Source: Nitrososphaerota archaeon (GTDB lineage Archaea > Thermoproteota > Nitrososphaeria_A > Caldarchaeales > Wolframiiraptoraceae). From it: DNA of 7,511 nt. Location of the stretch: positions 1-7,511 of the forward strand of contig JAGGVM010000153.1 of assembly GCA_021157985.1 (NCBI GenBank), read 5' to 3'. A program made the translations under genes and the position numbers. The notes below the pieces were generated by a model. That model was given only the letters and a program-made list of their open reading frames with translations. It did no database searches and was not told where the DNA came from. The number at the start of each line of letters is the position of its first letter. The first letter of the stretch is position 1. Of the stretch, positions 1 to 5,321 are shown in pieces.

Positions 1-414
1 GATGAGCATTAGCGACGCCGTGAATACGAGCGCCTGGCCTATTTTATCCAAGGTGGATAGTTTTCCGAAGACGAGCTCGTAGATGGGAGAGGATGCCCTG
101 AGATATCCGTCGACAGTTATCATGGCCAAGGTTGCCGCAAACAGGATCAAGGGGAGATTCTTGTATTTCAGGGGACTGAAGAACCTTTCACGGTATCTGA
201 AAACCCGGATAACTACGCGGTCCTCTTCGCGCTTAGCTGTCGGAATGTATCCCAGCTCCTTGAGCTCCTTGTAAAGATGCTTGAACTTCTCTTTGATCTC
301 CTCGTCGGCCACGTGGAACGTGAGAACCCCTGACTCGTAGAAGACGTCCTCAACGAGGAAGTAGCTCTCTACAGCGCCCTTTATCTTCTCAAGCTCTCCA
401 TAGTACGCTTCCAA
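1..414 (-). CDS. Probable site-2 protease family (M50-like) membrane metalloprotease, N-terminal part, cut by window edge
   Basis: The frame is open from a TTG at 414 to the window edge (138 codons). Residues 1-75 form a soluble alpha/beta domain (pieces include YFLVEDVFYESGVLTF and FKHLYKELKELGYIP). A first hydrophobic segment follows at about 87-101 (LPLILFAATLAMITV, then DGYLRA), and a second begins at about 125 (KIGQALVFTASLMLI). In archaeal M50-like proteins this layout, a small N-terminal domain then a membrane helix ending near a GYL motif, precedes the HExxH zinc helix. Here that helix would lie outside the window, so no catalytic residue is visible and the family call is by resemblance. 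Such enzymes cut substrates within the membrane. The TTG start is favoured because two in-frame TAG codons lie just upstream (423-418) and a TATA-like box sits about 30 nt ahead, which fits a leaderless mRNA. The gene diverges from the acetyltransferase at 553. Confidence 0.62.
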   Translation of the reverse strand, partial: MEAYYGELEKIKGAVESYFLVEDVFYESGVLTFHVADEEIKEKFKHLYKELKELGYIPTAKREEDRVVIRVFRYRERFFSPLKYKNLPLILFAATLAMITVDGYLRASSPIYELVFGKLSTLDKIGQALVFTASLMLI

Positions 415-440
415 GTCCTACTAGACTGAAATATCCGAGG

Positions 441-454
441 CTTTAATCTTTTTC
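441..454 (-). promoter_or_regulatory. BRE/TATA-like promoter of the membrane protease gene
   Basis: Read on the minus strand this is GAAAAAGATTAAAG, an A-rich BRE-like run followed by an archaeal TATA-like box. Its centre is about 30 nt before the TTG at 414, which places the predicted transcript start within a few bases of the start codon. The inverted repeat at 452-465 overlaps its upstream edge. Confidence 0.5.
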
Positions 455-478
455 AAGCCATTGAAGGGGCCGCGGGCC

Positions 479-502
479 GCTTAAGCATGCTCTTCGAAAA
501 GC
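479..502. repeat. Cluster of small overlapping palindromes in a divergent promoter region
   Basis: GCTTAAGC (479-486) overlaps AGCATGCT (484-491). An imperfect inverted repeat, GCTCTTCGAAAAGC (489-502, one mismatch), overlaps the second in turn. The cluster lies just upstream of the acetyltransferase TATA box. Symmetric sites like this are typical of dimeric regulator operators, but short palindromes also arise by chance. No regulator is identified. Confidence 0.35.
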
Positions 503-512
503 GGGAAGTCAA

Positions 513-521
513 GATTTATAC
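513..521 (+). promoter_or_regulatory. TATA-like box of the Ard1-type acetyltransferase gene
   Basis: GATTTATAC is centred about 35 nt before the ATG at 553. With the usual 25-27 nt TATA-to-start spacing, the transcript would begin around 543-545 and leave a leader of under about 10 nt. No SD sequence is visible before the ATG, which is consistent with a nearly leaderless mRNA. Confidence 0.5.
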
Positions 522-552
522 TAACCCTTAGTCAATTTCAGGCGTCGCCGGA

Positions 553-1047
553 ATGGTGAGCTACGAGCGCCAGCAAGCCTTCCAGATTAGGGAAGCGGAG
601 TTCAGCGACCTGCCCCACGTCATGAGGATAAACAGGATATGCTTGCCCGAGAACTACACGTACTTCTTCTTTGAGTCGATTCTCAGGAATTATCCGAAGA
701 CCTTTCTAGTGGCCGAGGTAGATGGAAACATAGCTGGGTATATCATGTGCAGGGTTGAACGCGGGTTCTCGAAGTTCGATAGGCTAAGCTTCAAAAAGCT
801 CGGCCACGTGATCTCCATAGCGGTTCTCCCAGAATATAGGAGGAGGGGGATGGGAGAGAGCCTGCTCGAAAGCGCCCTTAAGGCGATGAAGGGACATTAC
901 GGATGCGAGGAGGCATATCTCGAGGTAAGGGTTTCAAACATCCCAGCGCTCACGCTTTACAGAAAGCTGGGCTTCACGGTCGTCAAAACCGCGAGGAGAT
1001 ATTACATAGACGGCGAAGACGCCTACGTGATGGCGAAGAAACTCTAA
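553..1047 (+). CDS. ard1: Ard1-type (RimI/NatA-like) protein N-terminal acetyltransferase, GNAT family
   Basis: This 164-aa protein transfers acetyl from acetyl-CoA to the alpha-amino group of protein N-termini in the cytoplasm. It has the complete GNAT fold. LPENY at 31-35 is the peptide-binding motif of archaeal/eukaryal Ard1 enzymes. GHVISIAVLPEYRRRGMG (84-101) includes the acetyl-CoA pyrophosphate loop RRRGMG (96-101). YLEVRVSNIPALTLYRKLGF (122-141) is the conserved end of the GNAT core, and YYIDGEDAYVMAKKL closes the chain. By alignment from memory with Sulfolobus Ard1, E33, H85 and E124 correspond to its functional Glu/His/Glu residues. The length is normal for the family. The ATG is followed directly by GTG; the ATG is preferred because of the TATA-box distance. 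The gene stands alone, divergent from the protease and convergent with the 105-aa gene, with a 23-bp gap. Confidence 0.93.
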   Translation: MVSYERQQAFQIREAEFSDLPHVMRINRICLPENYTYFFFESILRNYPKTFLVAEVDGNIAGYIMCRVERGFSKFDRLSFKKLGHVISIAVLPEYRRRGMGESLLESALKAMKGHYGCEEAYLEVRVSNIPALTLYRKLGFTVVKTARRYYIDGEDAYVMAKKL

Positions 1048-1070
1048 GCAGCTTTTAAGGGAGAATTTAT

Positions 1071-1388
1071 CTAAGGAAGAAGCAGGTTACCGGATTTCAC
1101 CTTCACGATCAGGATGCTGACCTCGTTGGGCTCGGCGGAGACCTCGTCGCTGAACTTCACCTTTCCGGTTAACCGGTTCACGTGCACGAATCTTCCTTTA
1201 GGAAGATCTTTGAGCCTGCAGAAGTAGACTATGGGATTCAGAGACGCTGCCGGGGTCAGGAAGGTAAACGCGATTTTCTTCTCCTCGTCTAGGTTGAGGA
1301 TTGAGAAGTGGAGGTTGGAGGCCAGGAACGCGAGCTCCTCAATCGATGAAACCTCCAGCTTCAATGTCTTAGACTCTTCACCGCTCAT
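1071..1388 (-). CDS. Unrecognised 105-aa protein, translationally coupled to the nucleotidyltransferase
   Basis: I do not recognise this family. The protein has 105 residues and no signal peptide or membrane segment. Alternating hydrophobic and polar strands (LASNLHFSILNLD, KIAFTFLTPAA, GRFVHVNRLTGKVKFSD, EVSILIVKVKSGNLLLP) suggest a small mostly-beta domain, with one helix at about 16-25. There is one cysteine and no visible metal or nucleotide motif. It is likely a real gene: its ATG overlaps the last codons of the nucleotidyltransferase by 11 nt, and a very strong SD sits at ideal spacing inside the upstream gene. The pair therefore appears to be a coupled two-gene operon. That suggests, without showing, a role linked to sugar-nucleotide use or a partner of the enzyme. 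The gene ends 23 bp from the convergent acetyltransferase. Confidence 0.75.
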   Translation of the reverse strand: MSGEESKTLKLEVSSIEELAFLASNLHFSILNLDEEKKIAFTFLTPAASLNPIVYFCRLKDLPKGRFVHVNRLTGKVKFSDEVSAEPNEVSILIVKVKSGNLLLP

Positions 1389-2100
1389 CGATTACCCCCT
1401 CCTTGAATATATCGAGACGCGGAATTATCTTCGACGCCTCCTCCAAGTCTTTGTGACTATCTATGCTCATCCATATGCAGGATTCGAAGAGATGGGCCTT
1501 GAGCTTGCCTTCCTCTGCGAGCTTCGGGAAAGCCGTCCGCTCAATATCACCTGACTCGGGAAGATAATCGAATATCTCCGGCTTGAACGCGTAAACTCCC
1601 GCGTTTATCCAGTACTCGCTTATCCGCGGCTTCTCCGTGAACGACTTTATCTTCATGGTTTTTTGGTCGAAGTGTACTATGCCGAAGGGTGAGGGAAGAT
1701 GGACGAGGGCCATCGCTCCAACGTAGCCGTCTTCCAAGTCGTCGATCAAAGCGAGGGGATTAAAGTCCGTCAACACGTCACCATTCAAAACCAAGAAGGA
1801 ATCCTCTTTCTTCAAGATGTGCTCGGCGTTCTTTAACGCTCCTCCGGTTCCAAGCGGCTCCTCCTCGACCACGTACCCTACCTTCACTCCGTATCTCGAC
1901 CCATTCCCCACGCGCTCAATTATCTTCTCCTTGAGGTATCCGGCGCAGATTATTACCTCGTCAACCCCATAATGCTTCAACCACTTGATCTGCCACTCGA
2001 TTATCCCCTTACCGGCAATGGGAAGCAGAGGCTTAGGAGTGGTTTCAGTAAGCGGTTTAAGCCTCTTACCATAACCGCCCGCGAGGATAACCGCCTTCAT
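1378..2100 (-). CDS. Sugar-phosphate nucleotidyltransferase (NDP-sugar pyrophosphorylase; mannose-1-phosphate guanylyltransferase-like)
   Basis: This 240-aa cytoplasmic enzyme is expected to condense an NTP with a hexose-1-phosphate to give an NDP-sugar and pyrophosphate, supplying donors for glycan or glycolipid synthesis. The GT-A-like fold is complete. The N-terminal motif LAGGYGKRLKPLT (6-18) and K23 in TPKPLLP bind the nucleotide. EEPLGTGGAL spans 80-89. NGD at 106-108 carries the metal-binding D108. FTEKP (154-158) and NAGVY (166-170) bind the sugar phosphate, and D214 lies in the WMSID segment. There is no C-terminal hexapeptide-repeat domain, so this is the short form. Base and sugar specificity (GDP-mannose, UDP- or dTDP-glucose) cannot be settled from motifs. 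The ATG start fits a TATA-like box about 29 nt upstream, implying a leaderless mRNA. It overlaps the downstream 105-aa gene by 11 nt. Confidence 0.9.
   Translation of the reverse strand: MKAVILAGGYGKRLKPLTETTPKPLLPIAGKGIIEWQIKWLKHYGVDEVIICAGYLKEKIIERVGNGSRYGVKVGYVVEEEPLGTGGALKNAEHILKKEDSFLVLNGDVLTDFNPLALIDDLEDGYVGAMALVHLPSPFGIVHFDQKTMKIKSFTEKPRISEYWINAGVYAFKPEIFDYLPESGDIERTAFPKLAEEGKLKAHLFESCIWMSIDSHKDLEEASKIIPRLDIFKEGVIDER
1395..1404 (-). promoter_or_regulatory. Strong Shine-Dalgarno for the 105-aa gene, inside the upstream coding region
   Basis: The minus strand reads AAGGAGGGGG followed by six bases and the ATG at 1388. The site lies within the last codons of the nucleotidyltransferase. 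It fixes the start of the 105-aa gene and supports translation from a shared mRNA. Confidence 0.75.
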
Positions 2101-2121
2101 CGATAAAACAAGCTATGGCAA

Positions 2122-2136
2122 AGTAAATAAAAATTA
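2122..2136 (-). promoter_or_regulatory. TATA-like promoter of the nucleotidyltransferase operon
   Basis: On the minus strand the region reads TTAATTTTTATTTAC, centred about 29 nt before the ATG at 2100. The predicted transcript start is within a few bases of the ATG. No SD is present, so leaderless initiation is inferred for the first gene of the operon. Confidence 0.5.
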
Positions 2137-2139
2137 AGC

Positions 2140-2145
2140 AAAAAA
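2140..2145 (-). terminator. Possible T-tract terminator for the cysS transcript
   Basis: On the minus strand this is CCC followed by TTTTTT, downstream of cysS and the small ORF and just before the nucleotidyltransferase promoter. Archaeal RNA polymerase can stop at T-runs without a hairpin. Further T-rich runs lie nearby (minus strand at 2181-2184 and 2129-2133). The position is right for separating the two units, but the signal is weak. Confidence 0.35.
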
Positions 2146-2184
2146 GGGTTCCAATCCGTTAAGCTGGAATAAAGTTAAGGAAAA

Positions 2185-2328
2185 TTAGGATTTAAGAGGC
2201 GTCTTGTTCGTTACGTCTAGTCGGTCAACGCCTACTTTTCTCAACGCATATGCAAGTTCCTTCAAGTAGTCGCCGTATCCGAATATCCAGTGGAATTCTT
2301 CATCCGGATACTCGCAGCGGTCAAGCAT
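2185..2328 (-). CDS. Possible 47-aa small protein (or gene remnant) downstream of cysS
   Basis: An ATG at 2328 opens 47 codons ending in TAA. The product begins MLDRCEYPDEEFHWIFGYGD, then YLKELAYALRKVGVDRLDV, and ends TNKTPLKS. The composition is protein-like: an acidic, aromatic first half and an amphipathic helix at about 21-33. I do not recognise it. The ATG lies 20 nt after the cysS stop with no SD. An A/T-rich box about 22 nt upstream (AAATAAATT on the minus strand) could give a leaderless mRNA. The frame stays open upstream of the ATG into cysS, so it could instead be the tail of a decayed gene. A five-codon ORF (ATGATG...TAA) ends on this start in a TAATG overlap. Translation is unproven. 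Confidence 0.35.
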   Translation of the reverse strand: MLDRCEYPDEEFHWIFGYGDYLKELAYALRKVGVDRLDVTNKTPLKS

Positions 2329-2348
2329 TAAAAATAAGCCATCATAAT

Positions 2349-3788
2349 TTATTTTCTGAACTTCACTCTCGGACCCTTGTTCGTGTCTTCGATTATTATT
2401 CCGATTTCCGAGAGCTTGTCCCTTATGCTATCGCTCAGCTCGTATAGCCTCCGCTTTCTGAGCTCTTCCCTGATTTCCAGTAGAATGTTTAGGACCTTGG
2501 CGGCGTCCGCCGGATACTTCATTTTAGCGGGTTTATAGTTCTGGAGCAGGCCTATTGACTGCGAGAGCTCGAGGATCGCGCCGTAGTAGGCTTTTAACGC
2601 CGTTTTCGAGTGCTTCGAGCTGGATTGGATGTACGAGTTCGCGGATCGGGTGAGCCGGTATATTTCGGCGAGGGCGCCCGGGGTGTTGAAGTCGTCTTCC
2701 ATGGCGCGGATAAAGGCTTTCCTCGCTTCTCCGATCTCTCCCGGGACCTCTCCTCTTTCCTCGGCTTCATCCACGAGCTCGTAGAGCTGGTTTAGGGTGT
2801 CTCTTATTCTTCGGAGGTTTTCCTCCGCCTGCGAGAGGGATTGCTCGTTGTAGTCTATCTGGCTGCGGTAGTGGGCGGAGAGGATGAATAATCTGAGGAC
2901 GTCGGCCTCGTATTTCTTCAAGGCGTCTCTTATCGAGATGAAGTTCCCCAGGCTCTTGCTCATCTTTTCACCGTTTATCGTTAGGTAGCCTGTGTGAAGC
3001 CAATAGCGCGCGAAGGGCTTCTTACCCGTATAGGCCTCGGCTTGAGCTATCTCGTTCTCGTGGTGGGGTAGGATCAGGTCCTGGCCTCCTCCGTGAATAT
3101 CTATCTGCTCGCCGAGATACTTTATCGCCATCACGCAGCACTCGATATGCCATCCGGGAAAACCTTCACCCCACGGGCTATTCCATTTCAAGAGATATCC
3201 TTTCTCGGCTTTCTTCCAGAGAGCAAAGTCGGCCGGATTCCTTTTCCGCGGATCGGGCTCTATTCTATGCTTTATTAGCTCTTCGTACTTCACTCCGGAG
3301 AGCTTTCCGTAGTCCGGGAAGGTCGAGACGTCGAAGTAAACGTTTCCGTCGACGACGTAGGCGTGTCCCTTCTCTATCAAGCCCTTGATGAACTCGATCA
3401 TGTCCAAGATGTGCATCGACGCCCTGGGCTGGATGTTCGGCCTCCGGATCCCGAGGGCTTCCATGTCCTTGAAGAACGCGAACATGTACTTGTCGACGAG
3501 CTCCATGGGCTGAAGCTTCTCGCGGCCCGCACCCTCGATTATCCGATCCTCTCCCGTCTCCTCCCTCAGGTGCCCCACATCCGTGATGTTCCTGACGTAG
3601 AAGACCCTGTAGCCCCGGTACTCGAGGAATCGAATTATCGCGTCGAAAGCAATGTAGGTCCGCGCGTGGCCCAGGTGCGCGACGTCCTGAACCGTCGGCC
3701 CGCAGACGTACATCTTGACGAGACCCGGCTGGATGGGTTCGAATGGCTCGTAGCGCCTTCCAAGGGTGTTGAATACCCGGATCGGCAT
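2349..3788 (-). CDS. cysS: Cysteinyl-tRNA synthetase
   Basis: CysRS charges tRNA-Cys with cysteine using ATP, in the cytoplasm, and is a class I synthetase. The 479-aa protein is full length. MYVCGPTVQDVAHLGHAR holds the zinc ligand C29 and the HIGH motif as HLGH (38-41). FPGWHIECC supplies zinc ligand C217, and ILPHHENEIAQ supplies H242 and E246. KMSKS lies at 275-279. The helical DALR-type anticodon-binding region follows, with the conserved DDFNTPGAL motif, and the chain ends VKFRK. All four zinc ligands and both ATP signatures are intact. Its presence implies direct Cys-tRNA synthesis rather than sole reliance on the SepRS/SepCysS route. The ATG is preceded by a TATA box about 46 nt upstream, leaving a leader of about 20 nt without a clear SD. 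The gene diverges from tfb. Confidence 0.97.
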   Translation of the reverse strand: MPIRVFNTLGRRYEPFEPIQPGLVKMYVCGPTVQDVAHLGHARTYIAFDAIIRFLEYRGYRVFYVRNITDVGHLREETGEDRIIEGAGREKLQPMELVDKYMFAFFKDMEALGIRRPNIQPRASMHILDMIEFIKGLIEKGHAYVVDGNVYFDVSTFPDYGKLSGVKYEELIKHRIEPDPRKRNPADFALWKKAEKGYLLKWNSPWGEGFPGWHIECCVMAIKYLGEQIDIHGGGQDLILPHHENEIAQAEAYTGKKPFARYWLHTGYLTINGEKMSKSLGNFISIRDALKKYEADVLRLFILSAHYRSQIDYNEQSLSQAEENLRRIRDTLNQLYELVDEAEERGEVPGEIGEARKAFIRAMEDDFNTPGALAEIYRLTRSANSYIQSSSKHSKTALKAYYGAILELSQSIGLLQNYKPAKMKYPADAAKVLNILLEIREELRKRRLYELSDSIRDKLSEIGIIIEDTNKGPRVKFRK

Positions 3789-3798
3789 CTGGAGTGAC

Positions 3799-3812
3799 CC
3801 CGGATCGCCGGG
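3799..3812. repeat. Small GC hairpin at the predicted 5' end of the cysS mRNA
   Basis: Five perfect G-C pairs (CCCGG/CCGGG) enclose the four-base loop ATCG. The site is 11-24 nt before the cysS start, overlapping the predicted transcript start near 3808. It may be a chance palindrome or a regulator site; the cysS leader is probably too short for it to fold in full. Confidence 0.3.
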
Positions 3813-3830
3813 TAAAAAGTGCTGCTTCGG

Positions 3831-3838
3831 ATTTATAT
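3831..3838 (-). promoter_or_regulatory. TATA box of cysS
   Basis: On the minus strand this is ATATAAAT, centred about 46 nt before the cysS ATG, which predicts a transcript start near 3808. It lies back to back with the tfb TATA box at 3851-3859, so the two promoters share a compact divergent region. Confidence 0.55.
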
Positions 3839-3844
3839 GTTGAA

Positions 3845-3860
3845 GAAAGGTTTATAAATT
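3845..3860 (+). promoter_or_regulatory. BRE and TATA box of tfb
   Basis: GAAAGG followed by TTTATAAATT is close to the archaeal BRE/TATA consensus. The TATA centre near 3855 predicts a transcript start near 3881 and a leader of about 26 nt, long enough to include the SD at 3895-3900. The near-palindromic TTTATAAAT could also be read in the cysS direction. Confidence 0.6.
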
Positions 3861-3894
3861 AGTGTTCGCGGTATGATGCGAGAAAAAGTTTAAG

Positions 3895-3900
3895 GGTGAT
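3895..3900 (+). promoter_or_regulatory. Shine-Dalgarno of tfb
   Basis: GGTGAT, complementary to the archaeal 16S rRNA tail (ATCACC), ends six bases before the GTG at 3907. It decides the GTG start, since an in-frame TAA lies only two codons upstream (3901-3903). Confidence 0.7.
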
Positions 3901-3906
3901 TAAGAA

Positions 3907-4842
3907 GTGTCATCGTCTAAAAAGTTTAGGATCTGGAAGGAGGGTATGATCTGCCCCGAGTGCGGCAACGACGTCCTAGTATACGACCCCAAAACGGGTG
4001 AGATCAGCTGCCCGAGCTGCGGCTACGTGGTCCAAGAGAGAGGCGTGGACAGGGGGCCTGAGTGGAGGAACCTCGACGAGGAGGAGGATAGGAGCAGGGC
4101 CGGAGCCCCGCTTTCCATAATGTATCGCGATCACGGTCTCTCGACAATAATCGATAGGATCGATGAGGACGCCGCGGGTAGGAGGCTACCTAAGGAGACG
4201 AGAGAGAAGCTCCTGAGATTGAAGAAGCTCGACGCCACGTCTCAGGTCAGCGCCTCAGAGGCCAGGAACCTCCAGCAGGCCGTGAACATCCTGCAGATCT
4301 ACGTCGATAAGCTGCATCTCAGCCAGGCGATCGCGGAGCGCGCGATGCTGATCTACAGGAAAGCATTGAAGGCGGGGCTGGTTAGGGGAAGGTCGATAAG
4401 ATCGATAATGGCTGCGGCTGTTTACGCGGCTTGCAGGCTTATGGGAGCCCCGAGGGATCTCAGAGAACTCGAGAAGGCTTACCCGATAGTGAAGAGGAAA
4501 ACTGTTGCCCAGGGATACAGGCTCCTCCTCAAGCACCTGAACCTCAAGGTCCCGGTGGCGGATCCCGCGATCTACTTGAACAAGATAGCGTCTAAGGTCG
4601 GGCTCGATCAAGAAACCGTTCAGGAGGCCTTGAGGATCCTGCAGGAAGCTCACAAGAGGGGAGCGACCGTTGGAAAAGACCCAGTCGGAATGGCCGCCGC
4701 CGCGCTTTACATGGCGTGCCAAGAGCGGAATCAACCCATAACTCAGAAGGATATAGCTAGGGCCGCCGGCGTCACCGAGGTGACGGTGAGAAATAGGTTC
4801 AAGGGCTTGAAAGAGGTTCTCGAAGGAGATTACATGGCTTAA
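3907..4842 (+). CDS. tfb: Transcription initiation factor B (TFB, TFIIB homologue)
   Basis: TFB binds the TBP-TATA complex and BRE and recruits RNA polymerase to archaeal promoters. The 311-aa protein has all the expected parts. The N-terminal zinc ribbon has C16, C19, C35 and C38 (MICPECG ... SCPSCGY). The B-reader/linker follows with GPEWRNLD (50-57) and RAGAPLS, then HGLSTIID. Two cyclin-like repeats span about 115-205 and 210-305. The second ends in the BRE-recognising helix-turn-helix, ITQKDIARAAGVTEVTVRNR, starting at about 278. Its length and intact zinc ligands suggest a full general factor rather than a degenerate paralogue. The GTG start is supported by the SD and by an upstream in-frame stop. 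It has its own promoter, diverges from cysS and converges on aIF1 with a 20-bp gap. Confidence 0.97.
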   Translation: MSSSKKFRIWKEGMICPECGNDVLVYDPKTGEISCPSCGYVVQERGVDRGPEWRNLDEEEDRSRAGAPLSIMYRDHGLSTIIDRIDEDAAGRRLPKETREKLLRLKKLDATSQVSASEARNLQQAVNILQIYVDKLHLSQAIAERAMLIYRKALKAGLVRGRSIRSIMAAAVYAACRLMGAPRDLRELEKAYPIVKRKTVAQGYRLLLKHLNLKVPVADPAIYLNKIASKVGLDQETVQEALRILQEAHKRGATVGKDPVGMAAAALYMACQERNQPITQKDIARAAGVTEVTVRNRFKGLKEVLEGDYMA

Positions 4843-4862
4843 GGCTCTCCTCCAACCTTCGG

Positions 4863-5171
4863 CTACAAGATCTCTATGTTGTCTTCCACGAGACCCATTG
4901 AAAGCAGGATCTCCTTAACTTTTTGTCTATGATCTCCCTGAAGAATTATCATGTTGTTCTTGACCGTGCCGCCGGAGGCGCAGGCGGCTTTAAGCTTCTT
5001 CGCCAGCTTGTGGAGGTCTTCCTTCCCGTTGTCCAGTCCCTCGATGATAGTAACGGGTCTGCCCCACTTCCGCGTTTCAAGCTTTATCTTCACCCTCTGT
5101 TGCTCGCGGCTTATCGTGCCGCAGACGCACAGTGACTTCGGTAGACCGCAAACCGGGCAGATTTCCTCCAT
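4863..5171 (-). CDS. sui1: Translation initiation factor aIF1 (SUI1/eIF1 family)
   Basis: aIF1 binds the small ribosomal subunit and helps select the correct start codon and initiator tRNA. The 102-aa protein begins with a zinc-knuckle-like segment, EICPVCGLPKSLCVCG (cysteines 5, 8, 15 and 17), as in many archaeal homologues. The SUI1 domain follows: GRPVTIIEGLD (37-47), the helix KEDLHKLAKKLKAAC (50-64), the signature SGGTVKNN (66-73) and LQGDHRQKVKEILLSMG (77-93). The length is typical. The start is fixed by an excellent SD with a TATA box upstream. Convergent tfb ends 20 bp away, and the M20-like gene diverges on the other side. It is monocistronic. Confidence 0.95.
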   Translation of the reverse strand: MEEICPVCGLPKSLCVCGTISREQQRVKIKLETRKWGRPVTIIEGLDNGKEDLHKLAKKLKAACASGGTVKNNMIILQGDHRQKVKEILLSMGLVEDNIEIL

Positions 5172-5176
5172 TACCT

Positions 5177-5185
5177 ACCTCCTTT
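5177..5185 (-). promoter_or_regulatory. Shine-Dalgarno of aIF1
   Basis: On the minus strand this is AAAGGAGGT, with five bases before the ATG at 5171. It is a near-perfect match to the anti-SD. Confidence 0.8.
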
Positions 5186-5206
5186 CAACTCATTTGATAT
5201 AGGCGG

Positions 5207-5214
5207 TTATATAA
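5207..5214 (-). promoter_or_regulatory. TATA box of aIF1
   Basis: On the minus strand this is TTATATAA, preceded by TCAAAC. Its centre near 5210 predicts a transcript start near 5184, giving a leader of about 13 nt that just contains the SD. Confidence 0.6.
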
Positions 5215-5240
5215 GTTTGACCTCCTTTCACCCATCGCAA

Positions 5241-5250
5241 CGTTATAAAA
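5241..5250 (+). promoter_or_regulatory. Candidate TATA box of the M20 gene
   Basis: CGTTATAAAA is the best TATA match on this strand, but its predicted start near 5272 leaves a leader of about 50 nt. A weaker box, ACCTATATTC at 5283-5292, would give a start near 5313 and a short leader. The choice between them is open. Confidence 0.4.
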
Positions 5251-5321
5251 TCCGCGTCAAACCTGTCAAGATTTCTATCTAAACCTATATTCTCGACATC
5301 GCATATTATTGAGAATCGAAG

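Noticed and set aside
83..274. 63-codon plus-strand frame at the left edge
   Set aside because: It is antisense to the membrane protease frame, which has a promoter, a continuous 138-codon frame and hydrophobic segments.
1231..1554. 107-codon plus-strand frame spanning the nucleotidyltransferase/105-aa junction
   Set aside because: It is antisense to two supported genes and has no recognisable product or SD. The strong SD and start overlap favour the minus-strand reading.
3363..3797. 144-codon open frame on the plus strand
   Set aside because: It is antisense to the conserved catalytic region of cysS. The GC-rich third positions of cysS explain the lack of stops.
4255..4734. 159-codon open frame on the minus strand
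   Set aside because: It lies fully inside tfb, whose zinc ribbon, cyclin repeats and HTH are unmistakable. The antisense product is low-complexity and has no promoter or SD.
5172..5321. 150-bp gap between aIF1 and the M20 gene, checked for a tRNA or small RNA
   Set aside because: No cloverleaf, T-loop (GTTCRANNC) or other stable fold was seen. The region is explained by two divergent promoters.
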